This document shows, piece by piece, positions 1 to 8,776 of a DNA stretch of 64,000 bases. The notes below the pieces were generated by a model that was not told the origin of the DNA, made no database searches, and saw only the letters and a list, made by a program, of their open reading frames with translations. Within the stretch, counting starts at the first letter, position 1; the number at the start of each line of letters is the position of its first letter. The position numbers and the translations under genes were made by a program. Source of the DNA: Candidatus Neomarinimicrobiota bacterium (GTDB lineage: Bacteria; Fidelibacterota; Marinisomatia; Marinisomatales; TCS55); NCBI GenBank assembly GCA_018651745.1, contig JABIDL010000026.1, forward strand, positions 1 to 64,000, given 5' to 3'.

Positions 1-93
1 GGCGTCAAGATCCAAAGAAAACAGCTTAACCAATTGTCTAAATTTCTTCTCGGAAATATGGGAACGCCTAACATACTTGTTTCTCATTGTCAT
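1..93 (-). CDS. IS1595-like transposase, N-terminal fragment cut by window edge
   Basis: Reading leftward from ATG at 93 (or the second ATG at 87) gives 31 open codons to the edge. The peptide contains RNKYVRRSHISEKKFRQLV followed by KLFSLDLDA. This resembles the start of IS1595/ISXO2-type DDE transposases, in which a helix-turn-helix that senses the element ends precedes the catalytic domain. Nothing catalytic is visible because the gene leaves the window. An AAAGG lies about 14 bases before the ATG. I could not identify the terminal inverted repeat with confidence. The call rests on recognising a short N-terminus. Confidence 0.5.
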   Translation of the reverse strand, partial: MTMRNKYVRRSHISEKKFRQLVKLFSLDLDA

Positions 94-142
94 ATAAGAA
101 CTTACAGCCTTTTATCTTATGCATTCTAGTCATGACCCTATT

Positions 143-1720
143 TTATTTTTTGTACGGGACGTGTTTTTGAGCAAAGTATGATCCCGTCATTTTCTTCAAT
201 GCTCCGGATAAGAATATGATTGAAATCAAATTGGGAAATGTCATGATTCCTAATGCAGCATCACCAAAGGCCCACACCGCTTCAAGACTCGCAATTCCTC
301 CAAGAAACACAAATAATACAAAAATCCATCTGTAGGGTTTGATAGCTTTGCTTCCAAAAAGATATTCTGTTGATCTATCACCATAAAAGGACCAGCTGAT
401 GGCAGTAGAAACTGCGAAAAGTAGGACGGAAAGTGTGACTATTTTGTCCCCACCTCCAAAAAGCCAACTTAATCCTTCTTTAAATGCAAAGGAGGTAAGG
501 AGACTGCTATTATATAATTCTCTTCCTTCAAATATCCCGGAAGCTATTGCTGCATCTGCTATTGATTTACTTTCAGCTGATATATTCACAAAGAATGCGG
601 TATGTTGCCATGCGCCAGTGGAAAGAATAACCAATCCCGTCATCGTACAAATAATCAAAGTATCGATAAAGGGTCCAAGCATAGCCACGGCACCTTCGCG
701 GATTGGATAATTAGTTTTTGCGGTGGAATGTGCAATTGCTGCGCTTCCTTGCCCGGCTTCATTCGAATACAATCCGCGTTTAATCCCCCAAAGCATGGTC
801 ATTAAAATTCCACCGCCCGTGCCTGCTACTGCTGCCGGTGGATTAAATGCCATTTGGAAAATGAGCATAAAACTTTCTGCGATTTTATCATAATTAGCTA
901 AAATAATAAGAGATGCTGCACTGACATAAACCAATGCCATCCCCGGGGCAAGATAACCGGTTACGTGTCCGATTCGTTTAATTCCTCCAATGATTACAAG
1001 AGCAACAATTCCTGCCATTAAAAGTCCATTGATGATTTGCTGAATGGAAACTGAAAAATCATTGAAAATGACATGTTTTACCATAAGAAAATGTTCAGGG
1101 CCAAGAATATTTGACATTTCGGAATAAATCTGATCTGACACGGTAAAGGACTGAATAGCGTTACCGGTTGCAAAGGAACAAATAATGGCGAATGCTGCAA
1201 AGGCTACTGCCATCCATCGCCATTGTTTTCCCATTCCGTTTTCGATGGTGTACATCGGACCGCCGGCTGTAAAGCCTTGATCGTCAATTTCACGATATTT
1301 AAGAGAGAGAGAACATTCTGCAAACTTCAGCGTGGTTCCAAAAAATGCGGTAACCCACATCCAAAATATCGCACCCGGACCACCGTAATAAATGGCGGTA
1401 GCTACGCCGGCAATATTTCCAATTCCAACCGTTGCAGAAAGAGCAGTGGTTAATGCACGAAAATGATTCAAGTCGCCTTCATCTTCGGGATTATCATAAA
1501 TACCTCGCGTGACATTGACTCCATGCCGGAGATATTTTATTTGTGGCCAACCAAGACGAATGGTGGCAAAAATCCCGGTTCCTACGAGTGCTATTACCAT
1601 TAAAGGTATTGCTCTTTCTGATGGGAAAGACCAAACTGCTTCAAAAGAATGCAGTCCAAATGCATACAGAAGAAAAAGAATTATGCCGAAGGCTAAAAGT
1701 CCGGATTTAGATCGATTCAT
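143..1720 (-). CDS. Sodium:alanine symporter, AGCS family
   Basis: Integral inner-membrane carrier that imports alanine or glycine with Na+. Many hydrophobic segments run through the whole protein. Family hallmarks are visible: ATVGIGNIAGVATAIYYGG near residue 95, GGPMYTIENGM near 155 and SNEAGQGSAAIAHS near 325. The open frame extends to 1786, but the ATG at 1720 (MNRSKSG) has AAAGGA 8 bases upstream and starts just before the first membrane segment, giving 525 aa, a normal length for the family. It is divergent from comEC across about 108 bases. Substrate (alanine versus glycine) cannot be read from the sequence. Confidence 0.9.
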   Translation of the reverse strand: MNRSKSGLLAFGIILFLLYAFGLHSFEAVWSFPSERAIPLMVIALVGTGIFATIRLGWPQIKYLRHGVNVTRGIYDNPEDEGDLNHFRALTTALSATVGIGNIAGVATAIYYGGPGAIFWMWVTAFFGTTLKFAECSLSLKYREIDDQGFTAGGPMYTIENGMGKQWRWMAVAFAAFAIICSFATGNAIQSFTVSDQIYSEMSNILGPEHFLMVKHVIFNDFSVSIQQIINGLLMAGIVALVIIGGIKRIGHVTGYLAPGMALVYVSAASLIILANYDKIAESFMLIFQMAFNPPAAVAGTGGGILMTMLWGIKRGLYSNEAGQGSAAIAHSTAKTNYPIREGAVAMLGPFIDTLIICTMTGLVILSTGAWQHTAFFVNISAESKSIADAAIASGIFEGRELYNSSLLTSFAFKEGLSWLFGGGDKIVTLSVLLFAVSTAISWSFYGDRSTEYLFGSKAIKPYRWIFVLFVFLGGIASLEAVWAFGDAALGIMTFPNLISIIFLSGALKKMTGSYFAQKHVPYKK

Positions 1721-1828
1721 GGATGAGTCCTTTATATTCAGTGAAAATTTGATCGATAGTTTACGGGATGGAAACGACAGGCGCAATTTGGAATTGCAGA
1801 CCAGTTCAGGTTGTCTTTACCTTGGAAT

Positions 1829-4180
1829 ATGGAATTATTCCGCAAGTCGCCTCTAGTGTTTATTGCCATTGCTGTTTGCAATGGAATTGTGGTTGGAAAG
1901 ATTTTCAATGTGCCATTAACAATGTTAAGCGTCCTGGCAATTCTGGCGTTTCTTCTTTTTGTTTATTCTCATTATACAACGAGTGAGATCGCATTCCTGA
2001 TTACTATTTTTATTCTATCTCTCGGCTATTTCGAATTAGAAGAAAACCGATTAACCCGATTAAGAGAAACGCTTGATTCTCTTCATGACCAACCCGTGCA
2101 TTACAGTGGAAGCGTATTAAATATTCAACAAACCAAAAAAGGACAAAAGATCCATTTAAAAAATATCAATCTCGCATCTGAAATTAGTTTTGATAATTCC
2201 TTTACATATCATGTATATCTACGTGGAATCCATTCCATTCTAATTGGCGATACACTTTCCGGGCAGGGTGAATGGATGGCATTATCCGGACGAAGAAATC
2301 CCGGGGATTTTGATTTTCGTTCTTTTTATCATCGTCAAAATATTTTCGGGAAAATTTTTCAAGATAAATATGCAATTCCTTCAATAGATACACTTTCTGA
2401 AATTTCAATTATGAGGACAATGGCTCAGATTCGGAAAGATTTGAATCAAACGTTTCATCATTATGTTGGAAAACCTTACGCAGGATTGTTATCCGCACTT
2501 ATCACAGGGGAACGGAATGATGTTGATCCTGAAATAAAAGACCATTTTATTGCAACAGGAGTGGTTCATGTATTGGCGGTATCCGGGCTTCATGTTGGTT
2601 ATGTACTGCTCGTTCTCATTTTTATAACAAAAATACTTCGAATTCCTTGGGGTTGGGATCGTGCAGTCATTTGGATCGGATTGCTTCTTTTTTGTCTTTT
2701 AACAGGAGGAAAGGCAAGTGTAATTCGCGCTTGTTTAATGGCAGGTCTTTATATGTTGGCGCCGGTAATAAATCGTCCTGCTAATATATGGAATATTATT
2801 GCTGCGGCTGCACTTTGTTTACTTTTATGGGATCCTTTATATCTGTTTAATATGGGGTTTCAGTTGAGCTTTACTGCCGTCATTTCTATCGTATTTTTCT
2901 ATAATTATTTGAATCGTGTTTTGCCGGAATTTCTACAAGTCCCTAAAATGAAAAATCCAGTTGCAAAATTTTTCTGGGGATTATTCCTAGTGTCATTTTC
3001 TGCGCAAATTGGAACCCTTCCATTTACGGCAATTTATTTCGGAAAAATTCCGATAATTGCTCTTATTGCCAATATAATAATTGTTCCGCTTATTGGAGTT
3101 TTAGTTGGCATTGGATTTGTAATTTCACTCTTTAGCTGGATTCCATTCGTTGGCGAAGTATATGGGCAGGCCGCATGGTTTTTTGGGACTATTATTGATA
3201 ATTTAGCAGCGTATTTCGCCGGATTTAAATATGGTATTATTAAAACGGGAAGCATGCCAATTTATTTGGTGTGCGTCTATGTTTGTTCCATTATCGGCAC
3301 TTTTCTTTTCATGGAAAAAGCGTTCAGAAAAAAAGGCATCATTGCACTTCTTATCGGTCTCAATGTCGCTGTATGGACTCCTACTTTTCAACATCCCGCG
3401 ATGGATGTTATTTTTTTGGACGTCGGTCAAGGTGATGCTGCTCTTGTACGGTTTCAAAATGGAAAAACGATGTTAATCGATGCCGGACAGCGAAACCGAT
3501 ATCAAGATTCTGGAACGGAAATGATACTTCCGGTTTTGGATTATTTTAATATCAATAAATTGGATTGGATTGTGATGAGCCATCCGCATAGCGACCACAT
3601 CGGAGGATTGATTTCTGTTTTGGAATCCATACAGGTCGATTCAATTTGGGATACGCACATGGATTACCATTCTTGGACATATAAACGTATTTTAGAATTG
3701 GCAGAAGAAAATAATACAGGAATTAGGAAATTAATCAGTGGAGAAATAAATCGGATTGATGGTAATACTGCCGTCGAAGTGTTTGCTCCGGACACAGTTT
3801 TTATAAAACACGAATCCAATGTGAATAATGCGAGCATTGTTATGAAATTGATACATGGGGAAAATTCTTTTCTATTTACCGGAGATTTGGAACATGAAGG
3901 CGATGCGTTTTTACTTTCTTTCGGTTCAGTGTTGAAAACCGATGTACTGAAAGTGGGACATCATGGCTCCATTACCAGCACGACTCAGGCATTTTTGAAC
4001 TTAGCGAAACCTACCTGGGCCGTTGTGTCGGTTGGCAATAAAAATAAATTTAACCATCCATCTCCGATTGTTATGGAAAGGCTATCAGAGAAGGTATCAA
4101 ATATCAGACGAACGGATTTGCACCAAGCAGTGTGGTTCAAATCTGATGGTGAAAAAATTTGGGAGGTGGATTGGAGGTAG
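1829..4180 (+). CDS. comEC: ComEC/Rec2 family DNA-uptake channel
   Basis: Inner-membrane protein that passes single-stranded DNA into the cytoplasm during natural transformation. Three parts are seen in order: an N-terminal DUF4131 region (to about residue 180), a polytopic Competence domain holding HVLAVSGLHVGYV, and a C-terminal metallo-beta-lactamase-like domain with DVGQGDAALV, SHPHSDHIGG and VGHHGS. All three expected regions are present and uninterrupted. ATG 1829 (MELFRK) is preferred over TTG 1811, though neither has a good ribosome site. No other competence gene is in the window, so active transformation is only inferred. Confidence 0.93.
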   Translation: MELFRKSPLVFIAIAVCNGIVVGKIFNVPLTMLSVLAILAFLLFVYSHYTTSEIAFLITIFILSLGYFELEENRLTRLRETLDSLHDQPVHYSGSVLNIQQTKKGQKIHLKNINLASEISFDNSFTYHVYLRGIHSILIGDTLSGQGEWMALSGRRNPGDFDFRSFYHRQNIFGKIFQDKYAIPSIDTLSEISIMRTMAQIRKDLNQTFHHYVGKPYAGLLSALITGERNDVDPEIKDHFIATGVVHVLAVSGLHVGYVLLVLIFITKILRIPWGWDRAVIWIGLLLFCLLTGGKASVIRACLMAGLYMLAPVINRPANIWNIIAAAALCLLLWDPLYLFNMGFQLSFTAVISIVFFYNYLNRVLPEFLQVPKMKNPVAKFFWGLFLVSFSAQIGTLPFTAIYFGKIPIIALIANIIIVPLIGVLVGIGFVISLFSWIPFVGEVYGQAAWFFGTIIDNLAAYFAGFKYGIIKTGSMPIYLVCVYVCSIIGTFLFMEKAFRKKGIIALLIGLNVAVWTPTFQHPAMDVIFLDVGQGDAALVRFQNGKTMLIDAGQRNRYQDSGTEMILPVLDYFNINKLDWIVMSHPHSDHIGGLISVLESIQVDSIWDTHMDYHSWTYKRILELAEENNTGIRKLISGEINRIDGNTAVEVFAPDTVFIKHESNVNNASIVMKLIHGENSFLFTGDLEHEGDAFLLSFGSVLKTDVLKVGHHGSITSTTQAFLNLAKPTWAVVSVGNKNKFNHPSPIVMERLSEKVSNIRRTDLHQAVWFKSDGEKIWEVDWR

Positions 4181-4203
4181 TGTGTTTCTGTAGATCGATC
4201 GCT

Positions 4204-4223
4204 ATCGAGCAGAGATGCTCGAT
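4204..4223. repeat. Perfect 8-bp hairpin downstream of comEC
   Basis: ATCGAGCA-GAGA-TGCTCGAT forms a perfect 8-bp stem with a 4-base loop 24 bases after the comEC stop. No T-tract follows on either strand, so a classical intrinsic terminator is not supported. It may belong to the repeat that starts about 15 bases further on. Confidence 0.5.
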
Positions 4224-4236
4224 GCACAATATTTCT

Positions 4237-4356
4237 GTCATTGCGAATCCGCCAGTCGGCGGATGAAGCAACCCGCTTACATTTGTCTAAACTTGATGAT
4301 TTGTGATTAAACAAGTTCAAGGGGATCACTTTGTTGCTAGCGCGTTTCGTGATGAC
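4237..4356. repeat. Dispersed palindromic intergenic repeat (REP/MITE-like), about 120 bp
   Basis: The element begins with GTCATTGCGA (4237-4246) and ends with TCGTGATGAC (4347-4356), an imperfect inverted repeat (8 of 10). Near the left end is a 7-bp stem ATCCGCC-AGTC-GGCGGAT followed by GAAGCAA. The left half closely resembles the widespread intergenic repeat of form GTCATTGCGAG...GAAGCAATC seen in many bacterial genomes. It fills most of the 265-base gap between comEC and the RNase HII fusion. No second full copy was seen in this window. Confidence 0.6.
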
Positions 4357-4445
4357 GGTTCGGGCGTTTTGGGTATACAGGCGATGACAGTGCTCTTTTT
4401 CAATCGCTCTTCAGCAATTCTCTGAATTAAATTATTCCAAGGTAA

Positions 4446-5390
4446 ATGATGGCAATTGATCCAAAATATATCGCCGGGGTGGATGAAGCCGGCCGTGGAC
4501 CTTTAGCGGGACCGGTAGTAGCAAGTGCTGTTATTCTGAAAAAAGATCATGGAATCGAAGGGCTTGGCGATTCTAAAAAACTAACCCCAAAACGCAGACA
4601 AGCAGCATTTGAACTTATTATGGAAAAAGCGGAAAATGTCGGCGTCGGATTGGTGAGTTCAAAACAAATAGATCGAACCAATATTCTTGCTGCCACGCAT
4701 AAAGCAATGAAAATGGCATTGGGTAAATTACATCCTACTCCCCAATTGGCATTGATTGATGGAAGACCGCTCAGGACAAATGTGATCCAGAATAAAGGAA
4801 TTGTTGGCGGGGATGGAAAAATTGAATCCATTATGGCTGCATCCATTGTGGCGAAAGTAACCAGAGATAAAATCATGGAACAGTACGATATTGTTTTTCC
4901 GGATTATGGTTTTGCAAAACATAAGGGATACGGCACAAAACTGCACATGGAAGCACTTATATTACATAAAGCGTGTCCCATTCATCGGAAATCTTTTGCG
5001 CCGGTAAAAGCAAATATGCCAACCATGAATTGGCTGAAAAATGAAAAGAAAATTGGTCGTCTTGGCGAACAGCTAACTGCCCTCAGATTAATGAAGGATG
5101 GGTTTCGCATTCTTGAAATGAACCGCACCTGCGGCAATCATGGCGAGTTGGATATCATTGCTAGAAAAAATGATTTACTGGTTATTGTGGAAGTGAAATC
5201 TGCAACAAAGGAACAAATGGGGGATTTGTCACTTAAAGTTGATCATCAGAAAAAACAAAAATTACAAAATGCTATTCAGCATTATTTGCAAAAGGATGAA
5301 CCAAAATTCAAAGATATCCGACTGGATGTAAGCACCGTATTATTTATGAAAGGAAAACCAAAAATTGAGTTTTTCCGTGGCGTGGATTGA
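4446..5390 (+). CDS. rnhB: RNase HII fused to YraN/UPF0102 nuclease-like domain
   Basis: Residues 1 to about 200 are ribonuclease HII, which nicks RNA or single ribonucleotides in DNA. Visible motifs are GVDEAGRGPLAGPV (catalytic Asp-Glu), IDGRP, ASIVAKVTRD and HKGYGTKLH. After a short linker, residues about 205-314 are a complete YraN domain of the PD-(D/E)xK fold: GRLGEQLTALRLMKDG, HGELDIIARK and VIVEVKSA. The two are usually separate neighbouring genes; here one frame spans both without a stop. ATG 4449 is better spaced from AAGG than 4446. The frame runs into the signal peptidase gene. Confidence 0.93.
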   Translation: MMAIDPKYIAGVDEAGRGPLAGPVVASAVILKKDHGIEGLGDSKKLTPKRRQAAFELIMEKAENVGVGLVSSKQIDRTNILAATHKAMKMALGKLHPTPQLALIDGRPLRTNVIQNKGIVGGDGKIESIMAASIVAKVTRDKIMEQYDIVFPDYGFAKHKGYGTKLHMEALILHKACPIHRKSFAPVKANMPTMNWLKNEKKIGRLGEQLTALRLMKDGFRILEMNRTCGNHGELDIIARKNDLLVIVEVKSATKEQMGDLSLKVDHQKKQKLQNAIQHYLQKDEPKFKDIRLDVSTVLFMKGKPKIEFFRGVD

Positions 5391-5419
5391 TTAAGTTTCC
5401 CGTCAATTTTAAATCCATT

Positions 5420-6397
5420 ATGACAAAAAATAAATTAATCCGGGAAATTCGATCCATTGCGATTCTAGTGACGATTGTATTGCTTTTAAAGGTGACAATC
5501 ATGGAATCATACATTGTGCCGACGGGAAGCATGGAACGCACAATTATGACGGGCGATTTTTTAATCGGTAACCGTTTTGTATATGGAATGCGCACACCTG
5601 ATTGGTTGGGTATTATTTGGACAGATATTGGGTTTGATATTCCATATGTACGATTTCCAGCATTTAAAAAACCCGGACAGGGCGATGTGATTATATTTAA
5701 ATATCCCAGAGATACCCACCAAAAATATGTCAAACGATTGATAGCAGGCCCGGGTGATTCTCTTGAAATAAAATCTAAAAAAGTATATGTGAATGGGGAT
5801 GAATTTATTCTTCCAAAGCATGGGCGATTCCAAATGCCTTTAATTTCTAAATCTTATAGCCAACCAGATATTTTCCTTGCAAACGGATCGAACAAAGATC
5901 ATTATCCTACAATCCGGATACCGGCAAAAGGGGACCGCATCCCAATAAACAATGAAACAAATTGGCGATATTTGCTTCCACTTATGATGATGGAAGGTCA
6001 TACGGCGGAACTAAATAAAGGAACCGTGAATTACCAATTTGATTTAACAGATCCCTACGATCTTAGACGAAGGGGGAAGAAAGAAAACGTACTTCGTCAG
6101 TATCGTGAATTTGATGAAAATGGAACCAAATTAAATCCATGGTCCGGAGTGTTGACACATTCAGATTTTCAATATCTTGTCATTGATGGCAAACCCATTC
6201 AGGAATTGAGTGAATATGTTTTAACGGAAGATTATTATTGGGCAATGGGTGATAATCGGGACGATAGTTTGGATAGCAGGTATTGGGGATTTGTCCCGCA
6301 TAAATATATTCTTGGGGAAGCATTGTTTGTTTTCATGTCTCTCGATTTGGATAGTTGGATACCAAGATTGAACCGGATTGGAACGGTGATTCGCTAA
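5420..6397 (+). CDS. lepB: Signal peptidase I
   Basis: Membrane-bound serine/lysine protease that removes signal peptides. One N-terminal membrane anchor precedes the catalytic Ser in PTGSMERT (about residue 37). The general base Lys lies in YVKRLIAGPGDSLEIK (about 105), and box E MGDNRDDSLDSRYWGF is near the C-terminus. About 325 aa, with roughly 100 extra residues between the Lys box and box E, a spacing that varies among family members. The frame is open from TTG 5387, which overlaps the upstream stop; ATG 5420 gives a normal N-terminus, but no clear ribosome site separates the two. Confidence 0.92.
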   Translation: MTKNKLIREIRSIAILVTIVLLLKVTIMESYIVPTGSMERTIMTGDFLIGNRFVYGMRTPDWLGIIWTDIGFDIPYVRFPAFKKPGQGDVIIFKYPRDTHQKYVKRLIAGPGDSLEIKSKKVYVNGDEFILPKHGRFQMPLISKSYSQPDIFLANGSNKDHYPTIRIPAKGDRIPINNETNWRYLLPLMMMEGHTAELNKGTVNYQFDLTDPYDLRRRGKKENVLRQYREFDENGTKLNPWSGVLTHSDFQYLVIDGKPIQELSEYVLTEDYYWAMGDNRDDSLDSRYWGFVPHKYILGEALFVFMSLDLDSWIPRLNRIGTVIR

Positions 6398-6463
6398 TAT
6401 TTTACTCTTGCCTGTAAGGATAGCAACAGCGTAGTTTATTTCAACGAGGTAAGGAAAAAATTC

Positions 6464-7243
6464 ATGACATTATTTACACTACAATCACGATTTATTGCGT
6501 GTGCACTCATATTAACGGTTGCTGGGGTTTACGCTCAGGATGATGCATCTGAAGCGATTTCAGAGCCGGATACGGCAGCTGTTGCTGTATCGGATACAAC
6601 GGGTGGATCGGAAGAAATAGGAGTGCCAGAAACCGAAGAAATAAGTGAAGGTAAAACATTTATAGAGTTGGTACCGGGTGCCGGAGGATTGGATTTAGGC
6701 TACAAAGGATATCCATGGGGAAGTATGATTTCCAAAATTCCGTCCGCTTCTTATATAGATTCTGAAGACTTTTCAAATGATTCGACAAGCATTGTATTTA
6801 AGGGAAATCTTGGATTAGAAGAAGTTCGGATGGGATTTTTCTATGGAGATGGCGGGTTTTGGAAACTTGAGATTGATTATACCTTAGACCGCAGCAATGT
6901 AGATTCCCAAGTAAAACTATTCAATAAAATAGAAAAGAATTTGGCCGAAGTATATGGTCCCCCAAAGGGAACCAGTCAGCTATTAAATGGTCCAAACTCA
7001 ACATATTCTGATGTAATGAATGTAAAATTTTCCCGTGCGTTTTATCGTTCATCGTGGAATGTCGTTCCGGTGAAGGTTGAGTTAATACTCTCGGGAATTG
7101 CGCAAACACCATCTTCGGATTTTCCAATAATATCTTCGACACCCAGTTTTATGAAACTGGTCTATTATAATCCGGACTATATGATTGTGGATGAAGGCGA
7201 TCCAAATCCAGATCCGTTACCATCCATTTTTGATATATATTAA
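6464..7243 (+). CDS. Secreted protein of unknown function
   Basis: Unrecognised. A signal peptide is clear: basic/hydrophobic start, then cleavage predicted after VYA before QDD (about residue 24). Residues about 25-65 are acidic, Ser/Thr-rich and probably disordered. The rest (KGYPWGSMISKIPSA and onward) looks like one compact mixed domain with alternating hydrophobic residues. A periplasmic location is inferred. It follows lepB by 66 bases and starts a run of four small same-strand genes up to the terminator at 8749, suggesting co-transcription. Confidence 0.7.
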   Translation: MTLFTLQSRFIACALILTVAGVYAQDDASEAISEPDTAAVAVSDTTGGSEEIGVPETEEISEGKTFIELVPGAGGLDLGYKGYPWGSMISKIPSASYIDSEDFSNDSTSIVFKGNLGLEEVRMGFFYGDGGFWKLEIDYTLDRSNVDSQVKLFNKIEKNLAEVYGPPKGTSQLLNGPNSTYSDVMNVKFSRAFYRSSWNVVPVKVELILSGIAQTPSSDFPIISSTPSFMKLVYYNPDYMIVDEGDPNPDPLPSIFDIY

Positions 7244-7261
7244 CTTTGTTTGGTTGCGCCA

Positions 7262-7813
7262 ATGGTCCGACCGTTTCTTTTCATTATTCTGGCTGTTAAA
7301 TTTTCGATGTGCCCCACACCACCGATGATGGTTCGTTATTTTAATTTTGACGGTGAAAAAAGTCCGGCATTAAAAGAAACGAAACAAATTTTAGAATCCC
7401 TCGGTTATTCTGTGGATGTTTTTGCGCCGGAAAGCAATTTTCTTGTTACAAAAGCAACTCAGTTAAAACGCGATATCAGGCGGTATGATTATTCTCTTGC
7501 TGTTTATATTACCGATATGATACAGATTCACATCATTGCTGAAAAATATGTTTTTAAACGTAGCTCTGAATCTTCGTTGGGTGGTGGAGAAGATATTACA
7601 GAAAAACAAATATCCGATCGTTTACCTTACGAAATTCAGCAAAAAGTATTCGGACCGATAATTAAGGCGTTGGATGCGAAGGGATTTAACGAGGATACTG
7701 AAAAATTCAAAGAAACGTGGGTTTTACACAAAACTGTTAAGAAATCCATTTGGAGGCATGATCTTTCTATAGCAAATTCTCGACTCGATTTAAAACCATT
7801 AATCATTTCTTAG
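7262..7813 (+). CDS. Hypothetical protein, possible lipoprotein
   Basis: No family recognised. The hydrophobic N-terminus MVRPFLFIILAVKFSMC could be a signal sequence with a lipid-modified Cys at residue 15, but the lipobox is poor. The body alternates helix and strand-like segments (ETKQILESLGYSVDVFAP; DYSLAVYITDMIQIHI). ATG 7262 is chosen over TTG 7250, which is only 7 bases after the previous stop. It sits 18 bases after the preceding secreted protein and 9 before the next gene, so an operon is likely. Confidence 0.6.
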   Translation: MVRPFLFIILAVKFSMCPTPPMMVRYFNFDGEKSPALKETKQILESLGYSVDVFAPESNFLVTKATQLKRDIRRYDYSLAVYITDMIQIHIIAEKYVFKRSSESSLGGGEDITEKQISDRLPYEIQQKVFGPIIKALDAKGFNEDTEKFKETWVLHKTVKKSIWRHDLSIANSRLDLKPLIIS

Positions 7814-7822
7814 GTAATTATT

Positions 7823-8185
7823 ATGGCAATAGACTTTGATAAAGAACAGGGCAGAAAAGAATATTTAACATCAAAACTGGATGACCTTCTTGATGGTATT
7901 AATGATTCGTATGGAAAGGTTCTTCTTGATGAACTTATCAGCAGACTTGAAGGAACCGTTAAAGATTTTAACGATGAAATCCAATCTCTTACGAATCAAT
8001 TAAAAGAGAATACTTCACTGAAACAGGAACTATTAGAGAAAATCATTACCGAAGAAACTGCTCCACCTTCAGAAGGGCCATCGGATGATGCATTGGAAGA
8101 TGAAACTGATTCTAATGCAGAGGAAGGGCCTAAGGAAATGAGCGAATGGGAACGACGGTTAGAAGATTTGAGCAAAAAGGAATAA
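7823..8185 (+). CDS. Small coiled-coil cytoplasmic protein
   Basis: No family recognised. Residues 1-80 show heptad-like spacing (LDELISRLEGTVKDFNDEI, LTNQLKENTSLKQELLEKI), indicating a coiled coil. Residues 80-110 are acidic and Pro/Ser-rich, and the end EWERRLEDLSKKE is helical again. There is no signal or membrane segment. It has AGG 9 bases before the ATG and is packed between two small genes of the same group. A structural or adaptor role is only a guess. Confidence 0.65.
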   Translation: MAIDFDKEQGRKEYLTSKLDDLLDGINDSYGKVLLDELISRLEGTVKDFNDEIQSLTNQLKENTSLKQELLEKIITEETAPPSEGPSDDALEDETDSNAEEGPKEMSEWERRLEDLSKKE

Positions 8186-8192
8186 TAATCGA

Positions 8193-8711
8193 ATGAATAT
8201 TAAAGACAAAATTATTTTTAGTTTATTAACGGTATTAATCATTGTGGCCGTGTATTTTCAATATGTTTCTGATTCCATGCAATCTAGAATGGTCGTCCTA
8301 AACGAGCAGGATCATCGGCACATTGGTATTGTAGATAGTGAATTCAGAGAAGATTTACGGAAACTGAATTTAAAATTTGAAGGCCGTGGAAAACATTTAC
8401 GAAGAGCGCAAGCTGCGATTGTAGCCAATACGGACCTAATTATGCATGTGGCAGATTCCCTTACTGAGCAGATTGAAAATGTTCAATGGAATTTAAATGA
8501 ACATTCTCGTAAATCTGATAGACGATTTCAAGATTTAGAGCAGGATCTTTTAGATCTTCAGGATAGTTTTGACAGTTACAGACGTAAATCGCAAAGAAAA
8601 ATTGCAAATTTAGAACAATCTGCTACTGCAATTGAAAAACGGATAAAAGAAATTGAAGATTTAGAAATCATTCAAAAAGAGAAAGCAAAAGTAGCAAAGA
8701 AGAAAAAATAG
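8193..8711 (+). CDS. Membrane-anchored coiled-coil protein
   Basis: No family recognised. One N-terminal transmembrane helix (residues 8-26, IFSLLTVLIIVAVYFQYV) is followed by a long charged helical region with heptads to residue 165 and a Lys-rich tail (KAKVAKKKK). The likely topology is a short cytoplasmic N-terminus with the coiled coil in the periplasm. It lies 7 bases after the preceding coiled-coil gene and is the last gene before a strong terminator, so the two may act together at the envelope. Confidence 0.65.
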   Translation: MNIKDKIIFSLLTVLIIVAVYFQYVSDSMQSRMVVLNEQDHRHIGIVDSEFREDLRKLNLKFEGRGKHLRRAQAAIVANTDLIMHVADSLTEQIENVQWNLNEHSRKSDRRFQDLEQDLLDLQDSFDSYRRKSQRKIANLEQSATAIEKRIKEIEDLEIIQKEKAKVAKKKK

Positions 8712-8748
8712 CGATTAATCGTATTTAAGTAATGATCAGAAAAATTTG

Positions 8749-8774
8749 GGGGCTATTTATTTAGCCCCTTTTTT
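8749..8774 (+). terminator. Rho-independent terminator
   Basis: GGGGCTA-TTTATT-TAGCCCC makes a perfect 7-bp GC-rich stem followed by a run of six T. It closes the run of small genes that starts near 6464 and ends only two bases before the next annotated ATG. Confidence 0.9.
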
Positions 8775-8776
8775 AT

